From contig NZ_BOMY01000044.1 of NCBI RefSeq assembly GCF_016862435.1, positions 103,980-167,979 on the forward strand: 64,000 nucleotides of DNA, given 5' to 3'. Position 1 is the stretch's first letter, and every line of letters begins with the position of its first letter. The stretch is from Paractinoplanes tereljensis. GTDB taxonomy: Bacteria; Actinomycetota; Actinomycetes; Mycobacteriales; Micromonosporaceae. Below, piece by piece: positions 59,811-64,000 of the stretch. The position numbers and the translations under genes were made by a program. The notes beneath the pieces were generated by a model. That model was given only the letters and a program-made list of their open reading frames with translations. It did no database searches and was not told the DNA's origin.

Positions 59811-60683
59811 TCAGGGAGCGCGGGTCGCGGCGGCTCGGGCCAGGGCGGCCTCGCGGATCGGGGTGACCCGCAGGCTGCGGAGGCTGCGCGGGAGCGTGGC
59901 CAGCACGGTCGACAGCAGGAAGCGCAGGCCGCGGGCCGAGAGGTCGGCGGTCAGGTCGGTCGTGGGCCAGCCCAGGCCGCCGTAGAGGCGACGGGCCCAC
60001 GGCGGGAGCATGGCCATCGCGGTGGCGGCTATCCCGAAGTAGGCCCAGCGGGTGGGGCCCAGGGTCAGACCCAGGCGGAAGGCGCGGCCACCCCAGTTCT
60101 CCGGGACCGACGGCACGGTGAGGAAGAGCGCCGTCTCGACGCTCTCCTTGGTCAGGGACAGCCGGGGCAGCATGTCGTCGTAGTACGCGGACACCTCGGC
60201 GGCGGTGGCGGGCACCGTGGCCGGGTCGAGGCCCATCAGCTCGGCGGCCTTGAGCTGCTCGGTGTAATAGCTGTCGATCTCGGCGGGGCTGAGCGGGACG
60301 CCGGCCCGGACCGCGGTGGTCAGGAACGACTCGACCTCGGTCACGTGCACCCAGCGCAGCAGGTCGGGCTCGTCGATCCGGAACTGCTCGCCGGTGCGCG
60401 GGTCGACCGCGGTCATCCGGGCGTGCATGCGGCGCACCCGGAGCGCGACCGCCTCGACCTCGGCGGTGGTGCCCCAGACGACCGTGCCCACGTAAGCGGA
60501 GGTGCGGGTCAGCCGGCCCCACGGGTCGGCGCGGTAGCGCGAGTTCTGCGCCACGGCCGCGACCGCGCGTGGGTGCAGCGCCTGAAGGTACAGCGAGCGG
60601 AGTCCGCCCAGCAGGAGAATCGGTTCCGAATGCAGTCTCCAGGTGACCGAGCCCGGTCCGAACAGCCCGACGTCCCCAATCAT
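59811..60683 (-). CDS. MpaB/DUF2236 oxygenase-like protein
   Basis: A 290-residue protein with GPGSVTWRLHSEPILLLGGL, LYLQALHPRAVAAVAQNSRY (His in the haem-like region), DPWGRLTRTSAYVGTVVWGT and HARMTAVDPRTGEQFRIDEP, then LLRWVHVTEVESFLTTAVRA. This is the DUF2236 family (latex-clearing protein and MpaB relatives, haem oxygenases). The substrate is unknown. It lies 78 bp downstream of fur on the same strand. Confidence 0.85.
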   Translation of the reverse strand: MIGDVGLFGPGSVTWRLHSEPILLLGGLRSLYLQALHPRAVAAVAQNSRYRADPWGRLTRTSAYVGTVVWGTTAEVEAVALRVRRMHARMTAVDPRTGEQFRIDEPDLLRWVHVTEVESFLTTAVRAGVPLSPAEIDSYYTEQLKAAELMGLDPATVPATAAEVSAYYDDMLPRLSLTKESVETALFLTVPSVPENWGGRAFRLGLTLGPTRWAYFGIAATAMAMLPPWARRLYGGLGWPTTDLTADLSARGLRFLLSTVLATLPRSLRSLRVTPIREAALARAAATRAP

Positions 60684-60761
60684 GGGATCCAGACTGCCAC
60701 GGAATCCGACGAAACTTGAACTCGTTCAGAAACGGCCCCCGACGGGGTTTTTCCTGCGGAT

Positions 60762-61187
60762 TCAGTCGGAGTCGCGGCGACTCTGGCAGGTTGGGCAGAG
60801 ACCCCAGAAGGTCACCTCGGCCTCGTCGATCTCGAAGCCGTGCCCCTCGCCGGGGTTCAGGCAGGGCCGCTCGCCGACGGCACAGTCCACGTCGGCGATG
60901 GTGCCGCAGCCGCGGCAGACGATGTGGTGGTGGTTGTCGCCGACCCGGGCCTCGAAGCGGGCCGGGCTGCCGGCCGGCTCCAGGCGCCGGGCCAGACCGG
61001 CCCGGGAAAGGGCTCCGAGTACGTCGTAGACGGCCTGGGTGGAGACCGAGTCGAGGCGGCCGCGAACCCGGCGGGCGATGTCGTCCACCTCCAGGTGGCC
61101 GCCCTCGGTCAGCACGTCCAGAACGGCGAGGCGCGGCTTGGTGACTCGCAGGCCGTGATCACGCAGCAACTCCTCGCCGGTGGACAT
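60762..61187 (-). CDS. furA: Fur-family metal/peroxide regulator (FurA-like)
   Basis: A 141-residue protein: winged-helix part HGLRVTKPRLAVLDVLTEGG and VSTQAVYDVLGALSRAGLAR; metal part ARVGDNHHHIVCRGCG (His cluster, CxxC) and VTFWGLCPTCQSRR (second CxxC, structural zinc). The short length and His-rich loop fit the actinobacterial FurA group, which controls katG and oxidative stress genes. katG is not visible in the window. The ATG at 61187 removes an unlikely extension. Confidence 0.88.
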   Translation of the reverse strand: MSTGEELLRDHGLRVTKPRLAVLDVLTEGGHLEVDDIARRVRGRLDSVSTQAVYDVLGALSRAGLARRLEPAGSPARFEARVGDNHHHIVCRGCGTIADVDCAVGERPCLNPGEGHGFEIDEAEVTFWGLCPTCQSRRDSD

Positions 61188-61345
61188 TTGTCCATGACAA
61201 CACGGTTCCCCGGAAACCCCAACACATAAGGTCATCGGGGCAGCCGGTGAACCGGATCGCGCGGACGGGCGTAAGCGCACACAGCGGATGCTTGCGCCGT
61301 CAGATACTTCTAAGCTGGCGGTCTGTTCATGATCGAGGAGGCGTC

Positions 61346-61813
61346 TTGTTCGACCAGGTAAACGGCCTGCCGGTGCACGCGTTGGTGCTGCATGCGGCGG
61401 TCATCTTCGTTCCGCTGCTGGCACTGGGCGCCATCGTCTATGCGCTGGTCGGCAAGTGGCGGCCGAAGATCGAGTGGGCGGTCGTGCTGCTCGCGGTGGC
61501 CGCACCGGCCTCCACGTTCGTCGCCAAGGAGTCCGGCGAGAAGCTCTACGACCGGTTGCTCGGCCTTGGCCTGTCCGGCAAGGGCAAGGAGCTCCTCGAC
61601 GAACACATGAGCTTCGGCTCGAAGACCTTCCTGTTCTCGCTGGCGCTCGGCGTGGTCAGCCTCGTCCTGGTCTTCCTGACCCGCCGGGGCGGCCTACCCA
61701 AGATCGCCGAGTGGGCCTTGGCCGCGGTCGTGGTCATCCTGGCCGGGCTGTCCGCCTACTACGTCTTCCGCACCGGCGACTCGGGCGCGACCGCCGTGTG
61801 GGGCCAGTACTGA
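61346..61813 (+). CDS. DUF2231 membrane protein
   Basis: A 155-residue protein from TTG, preceded by GAGGAGG at about 5 bp. VNGLPVHALVLHAAVIFVPL and later LGVVSLVLVFLTRRGG and ALAAVVVILAGLSAYYVFR give four membrane helices with a conserved His; this is the DUF2231 pattern. The function is unknown. It is divergent from furA (158-bp gap). Confidence 0.85.
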   Translation: MFDQVNGLPVHALVLHAAVIFVPLLALGAIVYALVGKWRPKIEWAVVLLAVAAPASTFVAKESGEKLYDRLLGLGLSGKGKELLDEHMSFGSKTFLFSLALGVVSLVLVFLTRRGGLPKIAEWALAAVVVILAGLSAYYVFRTGDSGATAVWGQY

Positions 61814-61834
61814 CAAACGCTGACCGCCCGGCCC

Positions 61835-62049
61835 GTCACGCGGGCCGGGCCGTCACCGCGGGCCAGGCCGTTACCGCGGGCCAGGCCGTTACCGCAGGCT
61901 GGGCCGTCACCGCGGGCCAGGCCGTTTTCGCGGGCTGGGCCGTCACCGTGGGCCAGGCCGTCACGGCAGGCCGGGCCGTTACCGCAGGCCGGGCCGTCGC
62001 CGCGGGCTGGGCCGTTACGGCATGCCGGGCCGTTATCGCTGGCCGAGCC
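61835..62049. repeat. 18-bp tandem repeat, 12 units
   Basis: Twelve nearly identical units with consensus GTYACCGCGGGCCRGGCC (the first lacks one base). All are head-to-tail, from 61835 to 62049, in the non-coding gap after the DUF2231 gene and before the convergent membrane protein gene. Variation is mostly at pyrimidine or purine positions. An 18-bp period keeps any reading frame, but no gene start precedes it. Confidence 0.95.
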
Positions 62050-62069
62050 GCGCGAAGCGCGGCGGGCCG

Positions 62070-62408
62070 TCAGAACAGGGCTCGGGCGCAGAGCAGGCAC
62101 ATCAGGATCACCGCGATCGCGCCCGCGACCAGGCCCACGCCGTAGGTGACCGTCCGGGCCGAGCCCTCGGCGTCGTCCAGGGCGTCCATGTCCTGCCCCG
62201 GTAGGGCGCGCGGCGGGGGCGGCTGAGCGATCGTCGGCGGGCGCCACGCGGCCGGTGGTGGGTCTGCCCGGGGCGGACCCGGGTAGTTGTCGGCGGGCGT
62301 GCGCCTCGGCGCGGCGGCCGGGGGCGGGGCAGGCTGGACGGACGACGGGTCGGGGCGCTGCCAGTACGCGTCGTCGTCCGGGACGCCGGTGGGGGAGCTC
62401 ACGTTCAC
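62070..62408 (-). CDS. small Pro-rich membrane protein
   Basis: A 112-residue protein: Pro/Ala-rich N-terminal 80 residues (QPAPPPAAAPRRTPADNYPG) and one C-terminal membrane helix (YGVGLVAGAIAVILMCLLCA). GTG at 62408 or 62402 is the most plausible start; the frame is open further upstream without supporting signals. The function is unknown. It is divergent from the 59-residue gene. Confidence 0.65.
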   Translation of the reverse strand: MNVSSPTGVPDDDAYWQRPDPSSVQPAPPPAAAPRRTPADNYPGPPRADPPPAAWRPPTIAQPPPPRALPGQDMDALDDAEGSARTVTYGVGLVAGAIAVILMCLLCARALF

Positions 62409-62465
62409 CGACGGTACAACCGGAGGGGGAAGACGGTTGCAGCGGCGCGGCTTAGGCTCATAGCC

Positions 62466-62645
62466 GTGGACATTCTGGATGAGCCAGAGCGCGACAGCGA
62501 CGCCGAACGTGAGGTCGACTTCGAGTCGGAGGAGGCCGCCATCCTCCCCGACCAGACGCGCGACGACACCGGAGTCGGCTGGGGCGAGCGCAGCGACGAC
62601 AACGACGAACGCCTGCTGGAGGACCGCCCGCCGCACTGGGGCTGA
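62466..62645 (+). CDS. small acidic protein ending RPPHWG
   Basis: A 59-residue acidic protein from GTG: many Asp/Glu, then DDNDERLLEDRPPHWG at the C-terminus, a tail I recognise from conserved small actinobacterial proteins. It is short enough to be missed by length cut-offs. It lies in a 57-bp divergent arrangement with the Pro-rich membrane protein. No function is known. Confidence 0.65.
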   Translation: MDILDEPERDSDAEREVDFESEEAAILPDQTRDDTGVGWGERSDDNDERLLEDRPPHWG

Positions 62646-62785
62646 TCCGACCGGCTTCGAAAACCGACCCCGGACGAGGGGCGCGCCCTAGTTCTGGGCG
62701 GCAGGGCCGTGTGGCGGCCTCGTGGGGCTGGCCGCGGCCAGGCGGCAGGCATGTCTGGGCCGGGCGACGGCCTATCGCGGAGCCG
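62646..62785. other. non-coding spacer before the 21-bp repeat array
   Basis: A GC-rich 140-bp region. It has a 10-bp palindrome GGGCGCGCCC (62679-62688) but no gene or clear regulatory element. Confidence 0.4.
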
Positions 62786-63024
62786 GCCCAGCTCTCGGCC
62801 GTGCCGGCCCAGCTCTCGGCCGTGCCGGCCCAGCTCTCGGCCGGGCCGGCCCAGGCCTCGGCGGTGCCGGATCAGGCCTTAGCCGGGTCGGATCAACCTT
62901 CGGCCGGGTCGGATCAGGCCTTAGCCGGGTCGGATCAACCTTCGGCCGGGTCGGATCAGGCCTTAGCCGGGCCGGATCAGCCTTCGGCCGGGCGGGATCA
63001 GGGCCTTAGCCGGGTCGGATCAGG
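62786..63024. repeat. 21-bp tandem repeat array overlapping the end of the SAF-like gene
   Basis: Eleven full units and a partial twelfth. Units 1-4 read GCCCAGCTCTCGGCCGTGCCG and variants. Units 5-11 alternate between GATCAGGCCTTAGCCGGGTCG and GATCAACCTTCGGCCGGGTCG, making a 42-bp higher-order period. On the minus strand, a unit is CTGATCCGACCCGGCTAAGGC, which is the last codons and TAA stop of the SAF-like gene. Confidence 0.95.
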
Positions 63025-63713
63025 ATGGCGAAGCCGTCGCCAGGTGTGGATGCTGCCCGCTCGGCCTCGGGTCGGGAGAGGGCGAGCAGCAGGCTGCCGG
63101 TCGTTGGGTCGCTGGCCCCGCTGACTGCCAGGACCAAGGCGGACGTCGCCACCGGGCCGCCGTCGCTGTCTCCGCCAACGCGGAGCAGGTCGACTCGGTT
63201 GCCGGGGCGCACGAGGCTCAACCCGGCTGGATCGGCCAGCCGGATCGGCACACCCACGCTGCCGGCCGGCACCGAAGTGCCGCCCAAGGCGGCAGCGGAG
63301 CCTGAGCCCGCGTCTAGGCCCGAGCCCGAGCCCGAGCCTGAACCCGTGGCCGAGCCTGATCCCGAGCCCGAGCCTGAGCCTGTGGCCGAGTCTGAGCCTG
63401 TGGCCGAGCCTGCGGTGGAGTCTGCGCCGGCGGAGGTGGGTGGGTTGCCCCTCGGGGGCGCCGCGGTCGCGCTTGAACGCGGGGGATCGGCCGCGACGCC
63501 GGCCCGAGGGTCCGCGCAGGAGCGCGGAGGTGACCACGACACCGCGGCGGCGGTGACCAGCAGAGCCGCGACTGCTGCGAGGCGTAGCAGTGTGCCGCGG
63601 GCCGGCCGGTGCCAGCGCACGGGATCGAGGCGCCCGTCGCCGCTGTCGCGGCTGGCGGTCCCGTGTGCCTTGGGCGGAGCAGACTCATACCGGGCCGTGC
63701 GTGGCCTGCCCAT
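63006..63713 (-). CDS. SAF/CpaB-like membrane protein with Gly-Ser linker
   Basis: A 235-residue protein: a membrane helix (LLRLAAVAALLVTAAAVSWS), a low-complexity linker rich in (GS)n, and a C-terminal SAF-like region (GTSVPAGSVGVPIRLADPAG, SLVRPGNRVDLLRV, LLLALSRPEAERAAS). SAF domains of this type occur in CpaB/RcpC pilus-assembly proteins and related actinobacterial proteins. ATG at 63713 has GAGGGAGGG about 8 bp upstream. The stop lies inside the 21-bp repeat array. Confidence 0.75.
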   Translation of the reverse strand: MGRPRTARYESAPPKAHGTASRDSGDGRLDPVRWHRPARGTLLRLAAVAALLVTAAAVSWSPPRSCADPRAGVAADPPRSSATAAPPRGNPPTSAGADSTAGSATGSDSATGSGSGSGSGSATGSGSGSGSGLDAGSGSAAALGGTSVPAGSVGVPIRLADPAGLSLVRPGNRVDLLRVGGDSDGGPVATSALVLAVSGASDPTTGSLLLALSRPEAERAASTPGDGFAILIRPG

Positions 63714-63798
63714 GTCCGTGCCCTCCCTCGCCGAGGCGCCGTGGTCGCTGGCGCCGGAACGGACGTTAGGCCGGGTGGAAGATCGCTCGCTGCCGCCC

Positions 63799-63824
63799 TG
63801 TGGACAACCCCGAACTGTGGATAA
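63799..63824. promoter_or_regulatory. pair of DnaA-box-like sites
   Basis: TGTGGACAA (63799-63807) and TGTGGATAA (63816-63824) are on the same strand, 17 bp apart start to start. Their complements TTGTCCACA and TTATCCACA match the actinomycete and E. coli DnaA-box sequences. They lie about 85 bp upstream of the SAF-like gene. No origin cluster is seen nearby; they could be regulatory. Confidence 0.45.
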
Positions 63825-63907
63825 CTCCCGCAGCGCCGCCGATGTTGGTATGCGGCCGGCCGGGTCGAGGGCTGGGCACGCAGACGCGCCCGCCAGAGTG
63901 CGGGCCG

Positions 63908-64000
63908 GCACGCGAGCAAGCGCGCCAGGCCCGCCCCCGCCGTGCACGCGAACAAGCGCGCTGGGCACGCCAGCTGGGCACGCGAACTAGCGCGCTGGGC
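63908..64000. repeat. three 23-bp dispersed repeats at the window edge
   Basis: GCACGCGAGCAAGCGCGCCAGGC (63908-63930), a second copy with AACAAGCGCGCTGGGC (63944-63966) and a third with AACTAGCGCGCTGGGC (63978-64000). The array may continue beyond the window. The surrounding 63714-63907 has no gene I can support. Confidence 0.8.

Noticed and set aside
60737..60752. CCCC-GAC-GGGG hairpin followed by TTTTT on the plus strand
   Set aside because: The T tract faces the plus strand, yet the flanking genes furA and MpaB are on the minus strand; the stem is only 4 bp.
1..64000. tRNA, rRNA, CRISPR arrays, insertion sequences
   Set aside because: None were recognised by eye on either strand; short tRNA-like matches cannot be excluded without a covariance-model search.

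Overview
The window is chromosomal DNA from a high-GC actinomycete. Codons almost always end in G or C, GTG and TTG starts are common, and the gene content includes Rex-linked haem synthesis, KorAB, FurA, the Rv2578c radical SAM protein, DUF3117, DUF4190 and MgtE_N-type proteins. Together these point to the Micromonosporaceae, possibly an Actinoplanes-like organism. The family-level assignment is an inference from gene content, not a database match.

Left part (1-14446). The end of an acyl-CoA synthetase, a glutaredoxin-like protein and a HAD phosphatase precede a tightly overlapping rex-hemA-hemC-hemD-hemB operon. A Rex operator covers the promoter of that operon, so tetrapyrrole synthesis is probably tied to the NADH/NAD+ ratio. 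Next come a GNAT protein, a membrane-anchored lytic transglycosylase, a zinc-ribbon protein with a clear terminator, a class III cyclase fused to a STAND ATPase, a secreted phospholipase A2 and a TrkA-type potassium channel. A perfect 14-bp palindrome lies between the last two genes.

Centre (14487-29672). This is the most unusual region: a peptide-modification locus of the FxSxx-COOH (Fxs) type. It contains two short precursor peptides ending in F-x-N-x-x-COOH, a radical SAM/SPASM maturase (FxsB), a separate HExxH protein, two TIR-like FxsC proteins and two giant FxsT proteins (P-loop, TIR-like, NB-ARC and TPR regions). The set is arranged as two converging half-loci. An AAC(3)-type acetyltransferase lies next to the second half. 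The expected product is a peptide carrying a Phe-Asn cyclophane, and the NLR-like partners suggest a signalling or conflict role.

Right of centre (29677-54339). Genes here include korA-korB, a solitary nuoA, a DivIVA-like protein, a 3-methyladenine glycosylase, a secreted trypsin, an enoyl-CoA hydratase with a PaaX-type regulator and a perfect inverted repeat, DUF3117, leucyl aminopeptidase, an O-methyltransferase, HtrA, TatB and Mrp. A DUF1003/MgtE_N pair, PhzF, HAD, EamA and SDR proteins and two DUF4190 proteins follow. The stretch ends with a CoA-binding protein, the Rv2578c-family radical SAM protein split by an intein at its iron-sulfur motif, and thioredoxin.

Right end (54340-64000). 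A 430-bp regulatory gap holds a LacI-type palindrome and a CRP-type site. It is followed by TrmH, PHP, MarC, a RecB-like nuclease, MpaB, FurA, a DUF2231 protein and small membrane proteins. The last 2.2 kb carries three unrelated tandem or dispersed repeat families (18, 21 and 23 bp), two DnaA-box-like sites and a SAF-like gene whose own stop region is the 21-bp repeat unit.
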